Notes: generated by a model not told the origin, from the sequence alone. A DNA stretch of 10,023 nt from an uncultured Eubacteriales bacterium (GCA_900321335.1 ONVR01000190.1:1-10023); one strand, 5' to 3'; counted from the stretch's first letter, positions 1 to 5,263 are shown. Numbers and translations: made by a program.

Positions 1-213
1 CGGTGCGGCCGGCTGCTGGGAGAGTTCCTGCCGTCCCTGGAGGACACCTGCGGCAGCGTGCTGCTGTGCAGCCACGGGGCCCTGATCAACGGCGTGGTGT
101 GCCGGGCGGCAAACCGGCCCGTGGAGGACTTCTGGCTGGTGCAGCAGGCAAACTGCGCCAGGACCTGGCTCCGGTGTGAAAAGGGCGTCATTACCCTTCT
201 GGACAATCCGTAA
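1..213 (+). CDS. Histidine phosphatase family protein, C-terminal fragment
   Basis: This is an open frame from the first base to a TAA at 211-213, giving the last 70 residues of a protein whose start lies outside the window. The segment LLCSHGALINGVV (residues 21-33 of the fragment) matches the second catalytic histidine region of the histidine phosphatase (phosphoglycerate mutase-like) superfamily, where a hydrophobic strand leads into a His-Gly. The first RHG motif would be upstream and cannot be seen, so the substrate (phosphosugar, cobalamin precursor or phosphoprotein) cannot be told. The thioesterase gene starts 13 bases after the stop, so the two are probably one transcript. The family call is fairly safe; the specific enzyme is unknown. 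Confidence 0.72.
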   Translation, partial: RCGRLLGEFLPSLEDTCGSVLLCSHGALINGVVCRAANRPVEDFWLVQQANCARTWLRCEKGVITLLDNP

Positions 214-226
214 GGAGGTTTATTCC

Positions 227-643
227 ATGCTGGAAACCACGACCTATATCGACACCCGTTATCCGGACTGTGACCGAATGGGCATCGTTCACCACGCGGT
301 GTATCCCGTCTGGTATGAGATCGCCCGGATGGACTTTTTCGAAGCCATGGGCTTTTCCTTTTCCGATATGAACGCCCTGGGGATCAATCCCGCCATGGTG
401 GATCTGCACCTGCAGTACAAGGCGGCGGCCACCTATCCCCAGCGGCTGCGGATCGTCACCTCGATCTCCCGATACGCCCCGAAAAAGCTGGAACTGACCT
501 ACCGCTGCTACGCGGAGGGGCTGGACGAGCCCATCAACACCGCCGTCACCTTCCACATCTGGACGGGGCCGGACAACCGCTCCTGCGACCTGGCGGTCAC
601 GCTGCCGGAGGTCTACCGGAAAATCGAAGAAGCCGCAAAATAA
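227..643 (+). CDS. Acyl-CoA thioesterase, 4HBT hot-dog fold (YbgC/FadM type)
   Basis: The product is 138 residues, the normal length for a single hot-dog domain. The N-terminal part has the family signature: D14-C-D16-R-M-G-I-V-H-H23-A-V-Y26, then W29-Y-E-I-A-R34. D16 aligns with the catalytic aspartate of YbgC and H23 with its active-site histidine. Such enzymes hydrolyse acyl-CoA thioesters in the cytoplasm; chain-length preference cannot be read from sequence. I chose the ATG at 227 over an ATG at 176 because AAGGAGGT at 212-219 lies at good spacing, while the longer frame would overlap the preceding phosphatase gene and adds residues outside the fold. It is probably co-transcribed with that gene and is followed at once by a terminator. 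Confidence 0.88.
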   Translation: MLETTTYIDTRYPDCDRMGIVHHAVYPVWYEIARMDFFEAMGFSFSDMNALGINPAMVDLHLQYKAAATYPQRLRIVTSISRYAPKKLELTYRCYAEGLDEPINTAVTFHIWTGPDNRSCDLAVTLPEVYRKIEEAAK

Positions 644-647
644 TGTA

Positions 648-679
648 CGGCAGCTCCCCGGACGGGGCGCTGCCGTTTT
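648..679 (+). terminator. Rho-independent terminator after the thioesterase gene
   Basis: A hairpin of CGGCAGC pairing with GCTGCCG, then a T/C mismatch and an inner CCCC/GGGG stem with a GGAC loop, is followed by TTTT. It begins five bases after the thioesterase stop. On the other strand it directly follows the stop of the convergent membrane-protein gene but has no good T run, so termination that way is less certain. Confidence 0.82.
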
Positions 680-680
680 C

Positions 681-1022
681 TTATCCGAAGAGATTTTGCA
701 GTTCGACCAGCGGCTGGACCGCTGTGGTCAGATCGTTTACAGCCCGGTTAAGGGAATCGAAGTCCAGTTCTCCGATCCTGGCGATGGCCTCCCCGCTGTC
801 TTCCGCGGCGGCCGTGACCGAATCGGCCATTTCCGCCAACCGCTCCAGGGCCGCGTCCGTCCGCTCCAGGGTCCGGGCGGCTTTGGGGAGCGCCAGCACC
901 GCAGTCAGCACCAGCAGCAGCGCCAGCAGGATCAGCGTCACCGCAATAACGGTGCTGACCGCCTTGCGCTTTCTGCTCAGGGCAATCAGTTCGTCCAGCT
1001 TTTCCGACGTAAGATCGTTCAT
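681..1022 (-). CDS. Small single-pass membrane protein with coiled-coil tail
   Basis: This is a 113-residue protein of unknown function. After a charged N-terminus (residues 1-20, ending SRKRK) there is one strongly hydrophobic segment at about residues 21-46, rich in Leu, Val and Ala. An Ala/Glu/Leu-rich stretch at about 47-108 should form an amphipathic helix or coiled coil, resembling the helical rod of DUF948-like or chemoreceptor-like membrane proteins, though no family can be named with confidence. By the positive-inside rule the N-terminus should be cytoplasmic and the coiled coil outside. I chose the ATG at 1022 because GGAGG lies 7-8 bases upstream; a frame extending to 1085 would run through the promoter. 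It stands alone between two terminators and has its own promoter. Confidence 0.72.
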   Translation of the reverse strand: MNDLTSEKLDELIALSRKRKAVSTVIAVTLILLALLLVLTAVLALPKAARTLERTDAALERLAEMADSVTAAAEDSGEAIARIGELDFDSLNRAVNDLTTAVQPLVELQNLFG

Positions 1023-1056
1023 GGCAATTCCTCCGAAAAAATTTTTGGGTGCCTTG

Positions 1057-1085
1057 ATTATAATCCTCTTCGGAGGATCTGACAA
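1057..1085 (-). promoter_or_regulatory. Sigma-A-like promoter for the small membrane protein gene
   Basis: On the minus strand, TTGTCA (1085-1080) and TATAAT (1062-1057) are separated by exactly 17 bases, matching the consensus at 11 of 12 positions. The predicted start is near 1050, giving a leader of about 28 bases that contains the GGAGG site. The spacer holds a perfect 16-bp inverted repeat at 1063-1078 (ATCCTC-TTCG-GAGGAT), a possible operator. Confidence 0.7.
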
Positions 1086-1087
1086 GG

Positions 1088-1119
1088 AAAAAGGCCCCGG
1101 ACGATCGTCCGGGGCCTTT
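1088..1119 (-). terminator. Terminator of the feo operon
   Basis: Positions 1090-1119 are a perfect 30-bp palindrome whose arms are AAAGGCCCCGGACGA and its complement. Read leftward, the stem ends in a TTTTT run (1092-1088), as expected for an intrinsic terminator after the last gene of the feo cluster. It also insulates the promoter of the next gene, whose -35 box begins three bases beyond. Confidence 0.85.
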
Positions 1120-1136
1120 GCTTATTGCAGCGCAGG

Positions 1137-1289
1137 TTATTTCACGTCATGGCGGCAACCGTGGCATTGGCTGCAGTCTCCGCCGCAGCCGCCGATGTCT
1201 TTACCGGCTTTTACGTTGCGGTAGCAAAAACGCACCGCCAGGGCCACTACGCCGGCCACAACAAGTCCTACAAGTATCGTGCCAACCAT
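1137..1289 (-). CDS. FeoB-associated Cys-rich membrane protein
   Basis: A 50-residue protein. Residues 1-21 form one hydrophobic segment (VGTILVGLVVAGVVALAV), followed by a short basic linker and a C-terminal cluster with four cysteines spaced C35-G-G-D-C39-S-Q-C42-H-G-C45, with nearby His43 and His47. This layout is that of the FeoB-associated Cys-rich proteins found after feoB in Firmicutes; they are thought to assist FeoB at the membrane, perhaps by binding iron or a cluster, but the role is not settled. The ATG at 1289 is preceded by AAAAGGAGA. The gene lies 16 bases after feoB and directly before the operon terminator, so it is the last gene of the feo transcript. Confidence 0.87.
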   Translation of the reverse strand: MVGTILVGLVVAGVVALAVRFCYRNVKAGKDIGGCGGDCSQCHGCRHDVK

Positions 1290-1305
1290 GAGAAATCTCC
1301 TTTTC

Positions 1306-3447
1306 TTACGCAGCCGCGGCGGCAGCCTTGGCTCTCTTGACGTTGGGATCTGGCCGGAACAGCAGGTAGAGCATTGCGGCCAGCAGGATCACGGCCACGA
1401 TCAGTCCTGCCACGTTGGTATTGCCGGAGAACAGGCAGCCCAGCTGATAAGTGATCAGGGCCACCACATAGGCAAACACGCACTCATAGCCGATGGCAAA
1501 CCAGGTCCACTTGGCGCTGTTCATCTCGCGCTTGATGGCGCCCATTGCGGCAAAGCAGGGAGCGCACAGCAGGTTGAAGAGCATAAAGGCAAAGGCGCTC
1601 AGCGGGGTGTAATCCTCCGCCACACGGTCCCAGATGCCCTCGCCCTCGTCGCCGAGTTCTTCCATAATGGGCTCGCCGTCCTCGTCGAAGAGCAGCTCAC
1701 CCGTCTCCTCGTCTACCGCCTGAGCGGCTTTCGCATCGTAGTTGTACAGCACGCCGAAGGTGCCAACGACCTCTTCCTTGGCAACCAGGCCGGTGATGGT
1801 CGCCACGGTGGGTTTCCATGTGCCGAAGCCCAGGGGCCGGAAAATGGGAGCGATCACGTTGCCCACGTCGGCCAGAATGGAATCGTCCATAGCCGCCACG
1901 TCCTCAGGGGCGATGTTCCGCTTGGCGGCCAGTTCCTCGACGTATGCGTCGGTAACAAGGGTCTCGTCTTCAAACAGGTCGTCCACCATGCCAAACTTGC
2001 CGTTGACCGTGCCGAGGCTGGACAGGGCCCAGATGATAATGGAGGACAGCAGGATCACAGTGCCGGCTCTCTTGATGAAGGACCAGCCGCGCTCCCACAT
2101 GGAACGGAGCACGCTGCCTACAGTGGGCATATGGTACGCGGGAAGCTCCATGACGAAGGGAGAGGGCTCTCCGGCGAAGGGCTTGGTCTTTTTCAGGATA
2201 ATGCCGGACACGATGATGGCGGCAATACCGATGAAGTACGCGGAAACGGCGATCAGGGCGGAGCCGCCGAACACGGCGCCGGCGATCAGGCCGATGATGG
2301 GCATTTTGGCGCCGCAGGGAATAAAGGTGCAGGTCATAACCGTCATGCGGCGGTCGCGCTCGTTTTCAATGGTTCTGGAGGCCATAACGCCGGGCACGCC
2401 GCAGCCGGTACCGACCAGCATGGGAATGAAGGACTTGCCGGACAGGCCGAAGCGGCGGAAGATCCGGTCAAGGATAAAGGCGATACGGGCCATGTAGCCG
2501 CAGTACTCCAGAATGGCCAGCAGGATAAACAGCACCAGCATCTGGGGGACAAAGCCCAGGACCGCGCCCACGCCGGCAAAGATACCGTCGGAGATCAGGC
2601 CCGTGAGCCAGTCAGCGCAGCCGATGCTCTCGAGAATGGCGCGGCTGCCGTCGGTGAGCCAGGCCCCGCCCAGCACGTCGTTGGTCCAGTCGGTCAGGAA
2701 GGTGCCGAAGGGGCCCATGGCGATCCAGTACACCGCAAACATTACCACGGCAAAGATGGGCAGCGCCAGCCAGCGGTTGGTGACGATCCGGTCGATCTTA
2801 TCCGAGGTGGAAAGTCCCTTTTTCTTCTTGTTCAGGCAGCGGCCGATCACCGATGCGATGTGGTCGTAACGGGCGGTGATGACCTCGTCCTCCTCATCCT
2901 CGCTGCGCTCCGCCAGGGGGGAACCGAAGGTCTTCTGCAGGTTGGGCATCTGATGATCCCGGGCGACCTGCTTGGCCTTTTCAATGAGCTTGTCGATGCC
3001 CTCGCCCTTGAGGGCGGAGATCTCCACAACGGGCACGCCCAGCTCTTTTTCCAGCTTGTCCGTCTTAATGTCATCCCCGTTCTTGCGGACGATGTCCATC
3101 ATGTTCAGGGCCACGACCACGGGGGTGTCCATCTCCATGACCTGGGTGGTCAGGTACAGGTTGCGCTCCAGGTTGGAGGCATCCACGATGTTGATGATCG
3201 CGTCGGGCTTTTCTTTGGCTATGTAGTCACGGCTGATGATCTCCTCAGGGGAGTAGGGTGACAAAGAATAAATACCGGGAAGGTCCGTCACCATAACGGA
3301 CTTGTCCGTCTTCAGGTGTCCCTCCTTCTTCTCCACCGTAACACCGGGCCAGTTGCCAACGTACTGGTTGGAGCCTGTCAGGGCGTTAAACAGTGTTGTC
3401 TTGCCGCTGTTGGGGTTGCCAGCAAGAGCAAGTTTGATCTGTTCCAA
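1306..3447 (-). CDS. feoB: Ferrous iron transport protein B (FeoB)
   Basis: This is the main membrane component of Feo ferrous iron uptake, 713 residues and near full family length. The N-terminal cytosolic G domain shows G1 GNPNSGKT (10-17), G3 DLPG (55-58), G4 NMMD (115-118) and G5 SALKGEG (144-150). A helical spacer to about residue 215 leads to the transmembrane part, with both gate regions: GCGVPG around C349, FIPCGAKMP at 375-383, and the C628-A-P-C631 pair near the C-terminus. An acidic insert lies at about residues 577-603. The start is a TTG at 3447: no ATG fits, the P-loop follows at the right distance, and GGAGGA lies six bases upstream. The tail ends in a run of six alanines. It sits in an operon after two feoA genes. 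Confidence 0.97.
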   Translation of the reverse strand: MEQIKLALAGNPNSGKTTLFNALTGSNQYVGNWPGVTVEKKEGHLKTDKSVMVTDLPGIYSLSPYSPEEIISRDYIAKEKPDAIINIVDASNLERNLYLTTQVMEMDTPVVVALNMMDIVRKNGDDIKTDKLEKELGVPVVEISALKGEGIDKLIEKAKQVARDHQMPNLQKTFGSPLAERSEDEEDEVITARYDHIASVIGRCLNKKKKGLSTSDKIDRIVTNRWLALPIFAVVMFAVYWIAMGPFGTFLTDWTNDVLGGAWLTDGSRAILESIGCADWLTGLISDGIFAGVGAVLGFVPQMLVLFILLAILEYCGYMARIAFILDRIFRRFGLSGKSFIPMLVGTGCGVPGVMASRTIENERDRRMTVMTCTFIPCGAKMPIIGLIAGAVFGGSALIAVSAYFIGIAAIIVSGIILKKTKPFAGEPSPFVMELPAYHMPTVGSVLRSMWERGWSFIKRAGTVILLSSIIIWALSSLGTVNGKFGMVDDLFEDETLVTDAYVEELAAKRNIAPEDVAAMDDSILADVGNVIAPIFRPLGFGTWKPTVATITGLVAKEEVVGTFGVLYNYDAKAAQAVDEETGELLFDEDGEPIMEELGDEGEGIWDRVAEDYTPLSAFAFMLFNLLCAPCFAAMGAIKREMNSAKWTWFAIGYECVFAYVVALITYQLGCLFSGNTNVAGLIVAVILLAAMLYLLFRPDPNVKRAKAAAAAA

Positions 3448-3469
3448 TTCAATTCCTCCGTTCTATAAA

Positions 3470-3487
3470 AGTTAGATTTGTCTAACT
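3470..3487. promoter_or_regulatory. DtxR-type box between feoA and feoB
   Basis: AGTTAGATTTGTCTAACT has 7-bp arms around a four-base centre and fits the pattern GTTAG-N6-CTAAC seen at four other places in this window. It lies in the 74-bp gap between the second feoA and feoB, about 10 bases before the feoB ribosome binding site. I could not find a convincing promoter around it, so it could act on an unseen feoB promoter or as a roadblock to transcription from upstream. Confidence 0.66.
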
Positions 3488-3521
3488 ATTGGGCACAAAA
3501 TAAAGCATTGCCCGGCCTGTT

Positions 3522-3740
3522 TCAGGCAAGCTCCACCATCTCGGCCTCGCCCTTGCGGACGGACAGCTCATAGCCGCGGACCGTCACCTCCACAGGATCG
3601 CCCAGGGGCGCAACCTTACGGACGAAGATCTCAACGCCCTTGGTGATGCCCATGTCCATGATCCTGCGCCGGATGGCGCCCGTGCCGTTGATCTTGGCGA
3701 CCTTGACGGTCTGGCCCGGTTTGACGTCTTTCAGTGTCAT
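3522..3740 (-). CDS. feoA: FeoA family protein, second gene of the operon
   Basis: A 72-residue single SH3-like FeoA domain. Typical features are the opening MTLKDVKPGQTVKV, a central GAIRRRIMDMGITKGVEIFV helix-to-strand unit with the usual Met-Gly, and the closing strand with ELSVRKGEAEMVEL. FeoA is a small cytosolic partner needed for Feo-dependent uptake, thought to interact with FeoB. AAGGAGG lies upstream of the ATG at good spacing. It starts 20 bases after the other feoA and ends 74 bases before feoB. This copy is the more classical FeoA of the two. Confidence 0.93.
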   Translation of the reverse strand: MTLKDVKPGQTVKVAKINGTGAIRRRIMDMGITKGVEIFVRKVAPLGDPVEVTVRGYELSVRKGEAEMVELA

Positions 3741-3760
3741 TTCATATCCTCCTTTTTGCT

Positions 3761-3979
3761 TCAGGCGGCAACCACAATTATTCTGTTTGCCATTGCGCGG
3801 CTGACCGCGACTCTGGTGTCTTTGATATTTATAATAAGGTTACCGTCGATCTCTGTTACCACAGAGACCTTCGCTCCCTTAACGAAGCCAAGATTCTCCA
3901 GAAACTTTCTCGTTTCATCCTTCCCGTGGATATCCTCCACCAGGGCTGCAGCGCCGGTGGTCATCATGGTAAGCGGCAT
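3761..3979 (-). CDS. feoA: FeoA family protein, first gene of the operon
   Basis: A 72-residue FeoA-domain protein, the promoter-proximal gene. It keeps the FeoA layout: an N-terminal strand (ALVEDIHG), a helix with K-F-L-E-N-L-G-F, then VKGAKVSVVTEIDGNLIINI and a closing strand ending RIIV. It shares length and fold pattern with the neighbouring FeoA but little sequence identity by eye, so the pair is not a recent duplication. AAAGGAGAG precedes the ATG. Paired unlike feoA genes before feoB are known in Clostridia; whether the two have separate jobs is unknown. Confidence 0.9.
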   Translation of the reverse strand: MPLTMMTTGAAALVEDIHGKDETRKFLENLGFVKGAKVSVVTEIDGNLIINIKDTRVAVSRAMANRIIVVAA

Positions 3980-4024
3980 AAGCTCTCCTTTCCCGTTGAA
4001 AAAACGCAGTCACAAGTTCTGCGA

Positions 4025-4042
4025 GGTTAGAATTTTCTAACC
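4025..4042. promoter_or_regulatory. DtxR-type box in the feo leader
   Basis: GGTTAGAATTTTCTAACC is an 18-bp inverted repeat with 8-bp arms and two central bases, fitting GTTAG-N6-CTAAC. It lies just downstream of the predicted feo transcription start (near 4051), where a bound repressor would block initiation or early elongation. The TTAG/CTAA ends resemble DtxR-family operators; the binding protein is inferred to be the regulator encoded nearby. Confidence 0.75.
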
Positions 4043-4057
4043 AAATTTCCTTTTATG

Positions 4058-4086
4058 AGTTTAGTATATCTAACTGATTTTGTCAA
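4058..4086 (-). promoter_or_regulatory. feo operon promoter with overlapping DtxR-type box
   Basis: On the minus strand a consensus TTGACA (4086-4081) is followed after 17 bases by TAAACT (4063-4058, four of six matches). A weaker box at 4059-4074, with a perfect CTAAC half and an imperfect other half, covers the spacer and the -10 element. Together with the box at 4025-4042, whose centre is 33 bp away, this is a two-operator repression layout. The leader to the first feoA is about 72 bases. Confidence 0.7.
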
Positions 4087-4189
4087 TACTAATATTGAAA
4101 AAAATAATCAAGGATCCCGCTTTTTATTTTCGTTTTTGGTTGGAACAATATTCTTTCTGCAAAAAATCGAAAAAAATTTCAAAAATCTG

Positions 4190-4218
4190 TTGACAAACAA
4201 GTTAGCGTGTGCTAATAT
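4190..4218 (+). promoter_or_regulatory. Strong rightward promoter, divergent from feo
   Basis: TTGACA (4190-4195) and TAATAT (4213-4218) are separated by 17 bases. The predicted start is near 4225. The AT-rich stretch at 4087-4189 just upstream, with several A runs, may act as an UP-like element and otherwise holds no gene I can support. The promoter faces away from feo and is covered by two DtxR-type boxes, so it is very probably under the same control. Confidence 0.75.
4201..4216. promoter_or_regulatory. DtxR-type box between -35 and -10 of the rightward promoter
   Basis: GTTAGCGTGTGCTAAT has perfect inner arms TTAGC/GCTAA and one mismatch at the outer end. It starts five bases after the -35 element and overlaps the -10, closely mirroring the position of the weaker box in the feo promoter. 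Confidence 0.7.
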
Positions 4219-4225
4219 GCATTCA

Positions 4226-4241
4226 GTTAGTAATTGCTAAC
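4226..4241. promoter_or_regulatory. DtxR-type box at the start point of the rightward transcript
   Basis: GTTAGTAATTGCTAAC fits GTTAG-N6-CTAAC with 14 of 16 bases symmetric. It begins at the predicted transcription start, and its centre is 25 bp from that of the box inside the promoter, so two dimers could sit side by side on the same promoter. Confidence 0.72.
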
Positions 4242-4399
4242 CTTTTCCGGTGAACTTATTTATAATAGGCTCACCGAATTAAATTCATCTTTCTCTTACA
4301 CACATTTTCCATTTGGATGCGCCGCAAGCCATGATGCGGTTCATCCGCTCCCTCCATCCATCACAAAGCTTTTACTAACCTTTCCCTTTCCTTTATGTG

Positions 4400-4440
4400 A
4401 GAATGCGCAGATCCAAGCTTCTGCGCATTCTTAACATTTT
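4400..4440 (+). terminator. Candidate terminator before the regulator genes
   Basis: AGAATGCGCAGA (4400-4411) pairs perfectly with TCTGCGCATTCT (4420-4431) around an eight-base loop, followed by TAACATTTTA. The stem is strong, but the T tract is broken, so termination may be partial. It would end the putative small RNA or attenuate transcription into the regulator pair. Confidence 0.5.
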
Positions 4441-4454
4441 ATGAGAAAAGAGTA

Positions 4455-4483
4455 TTCACATCGGTTAACTTTCGTGATATAAT
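4455..4483 (+). promoter_or_regulatory. Promoter of the DtxR-family gene pair
   Basis: TTCACA (4455-4460) and a perfect TATAAT (4478-4483) are 17 bases apart, with a TG extended -10 motif at 4475-4476. The expected start is near 4490, only about eight bases before the ATG at 4498, so the AGAGGT ribosome binding site (4485-4490) would be partly or wholly lost from this transcript. No GTTAG-N6-CTAAC box overlaps it, so this promoter may be iron-independent. Confidence 0.6.
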
Positions 4484-4497
4484 CAGAGGTAACAACC

Positions 4498-4890
4498 ATG
4501 ACATTATCCCGTTCCATTACCCGGTATCTGCTGGGGATCTATGAACTGAGCAAGGGCACGGAGTGCGTCCGCTCCGCGGATCTGGCCAGATTTCTGGGGG
4601 TCTCCAAGGCCAGTGTGGTAAAAATGTGCGCGCAGCTTACCCAGCAGGGGCTGATCGCAAAGGAGTACTATGGCTCCATCACCCTGACGGATCTCGGCGT
4701 GGTGGAGGCCAACCGGGCGTATACAGGGGTGGTGATCCTGGAGCATCTGCTGGAAACCCAGTTTGGCGTCTCTGCGGAAAACGCCCGAGACGACGCCGTA
4801 AGCTGTCTGTGCACCCTCAGTCAGGAATGTGCGGACAAAATCATTCAATATGCGCTCAAGCAGGAGGAGGAGCTACATGGCAGTACATAA
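4498..4890 (+). CDS. DtxR/MntR-family regulator lacking the metal ligands
   Basis: A 130-residue protein with the DtxR/MntR layout but no C-terminal SH3 domain. The winged helix-turn-helix spans about residues 7-65 (RYLLGIYEL, then ADLARFLGVSKASVVKMCAQL and GLI). The helical dimer domain follows (LEHLLETQFGVSAENARDDA). Aligned by eye with B. subtilis MntR, all six ligand positions are changed: D8 to R9, E11 to L12, H77 to V78, E99 to V101, E102 to L104 and H103 to C105. The DNA-reading part looks intact, so it may bind DNA without metal or pair with the next gene's product. Five cysteines, including a C103-x-C105 pair, leave room for another signal. AGAGGT precedes the ATG. Its 3' end overlaps the next gene by 14 bases. 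Confidence 0.82.
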   Translation: MTLSRSITRYLLGIYELSKGTECVRSADLARFLGVSKASVVKMCAQLTQQGLIAKEYYGSITLTDLGVVEANRAYTGVVILEHLLETQFGVSAENARDDAVSCLCTLSQECADKIIQYALKQEEELHGST

Positions 4891-5263
4891 ATCCGGTGAA
4901 GACTATCTGGAGGCCATTCTCATGATCCAGAAGGAAAAAGGGTCCTGCCGGTCCATTGATATCGTACACCACCTGGGCGTGTCCAAGCCCAGCGTCAGCG
5001 TGGCCATGGGGATCCTGCGGGAGGACGGCATGATCACCACCAATGAGGACGGCTTTATGAGCTTTACGGAGAGCGGCTACAAGCTGGCTACGGAGATCTA
5101 CGCCCGCCACGTGCTGCTGACGGATTTTCTCACCTCCATCGGCGTCGATCCCGAGACGGCCAAGGACGACGCCTGCAAGATTGAGCACGACATCAGCCGG
5201 GAGACCTTTGCCTGCCTGCAGAAGCACATCGATCAGATGAAGGCTGCCGGGGACAACGCCTGA
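4877..5263 (+). CDS. DtxR/MntR-family metal-dependent transcriptional regulator
   Basis: A 128-residue two-domain repressor, the MntR size class without an SH3 domain. The winged helix-turn-helix spans about residues 6-65 (IDIVHHLGVSKPSVSVAMGIL) and the dimer domain about 70-125. The metal site is complete: D9, E12, H78, C100, E103, H104, in the motifs EDYLE, ARH and ACKIEH. Asp at the first position is MntR-like, while Cys at C100 is what DtxR and IdeR carry (Cys102), so the site is a hybrid and the metal cannot be called with certainty; the feo context favours Fe2+. I chose the ATG at 4877 because GGAGGAGG lies six bases upstream and the domain starts there. The 14-base overlap with the preceding gene suggests coupled translation. 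Confidence 0.93.
   Translation: MAVHKSGEDYLEAILMIQKEKGSCRSIDIVHHLGVSKPSVSVAMGILREDGMITTNEDGFMSFTESGYKLATEIYARHVLLTDFLTSIGVDPETAKDDACKIEHDISRETFACLQKHIDQMKAAGDNA

Larger units (their letters stand above)
4225..4440 (+). ncRNA. Candidate iron-regulated small RNA or structured leader
   Basis: No convincing protein is encoded here, yet a strong, operator-controlled promoter drives the region. The predicted transcript could fold into three hairpins. The first (4248-4276) pairs CGGTGA with TCACCG and, past an A/C mismatch, six further pairs. The second (4315-4346) pairs GGATG with CATCC and, inside it, CCGCA with TGCGG. The third (4400-4431) is a perfect 12-bp stem. Between them lie unstructured C/U-rich stretches: 4277-4314, and 4347-4396 with CTCCCTCC and CCTTTCCCTTTCCTTT. 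C-rich single strands are used by iron-sparing small RNAs such as FsrA of Bacillus to pair with ribosome binding sites. The weak T run after the third hairpin leaves open that this is instead a leader of the regulator genes. Confidence 0.45.

Noticed and set aside
1279..3261. A 660-codon open frame on the plus strand across feoB.
   Set aside because: It is antisense to feoB, whose GTPase and gate motifs are unmistakable. The translated product is rich in His, Gly and Asp, as expected of a shadow frame in GC-rich DNA.
4055..4240. A 61-codon plus-strand frame in the feo-regulator spacer.
   Set aside because: It has no ribosome binding site, runs through the feo promoter and the rightward promoter boxes, and its composition just reflects AT-rich DNA.
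4234..4434. A 66-codon frame within the candidate small RNA.
   Set aside because: It would start at a TTG inside the operator box with no ribosome binding site and end inside the third hairpin. A small dual-function peptide is not excluded but has no support.
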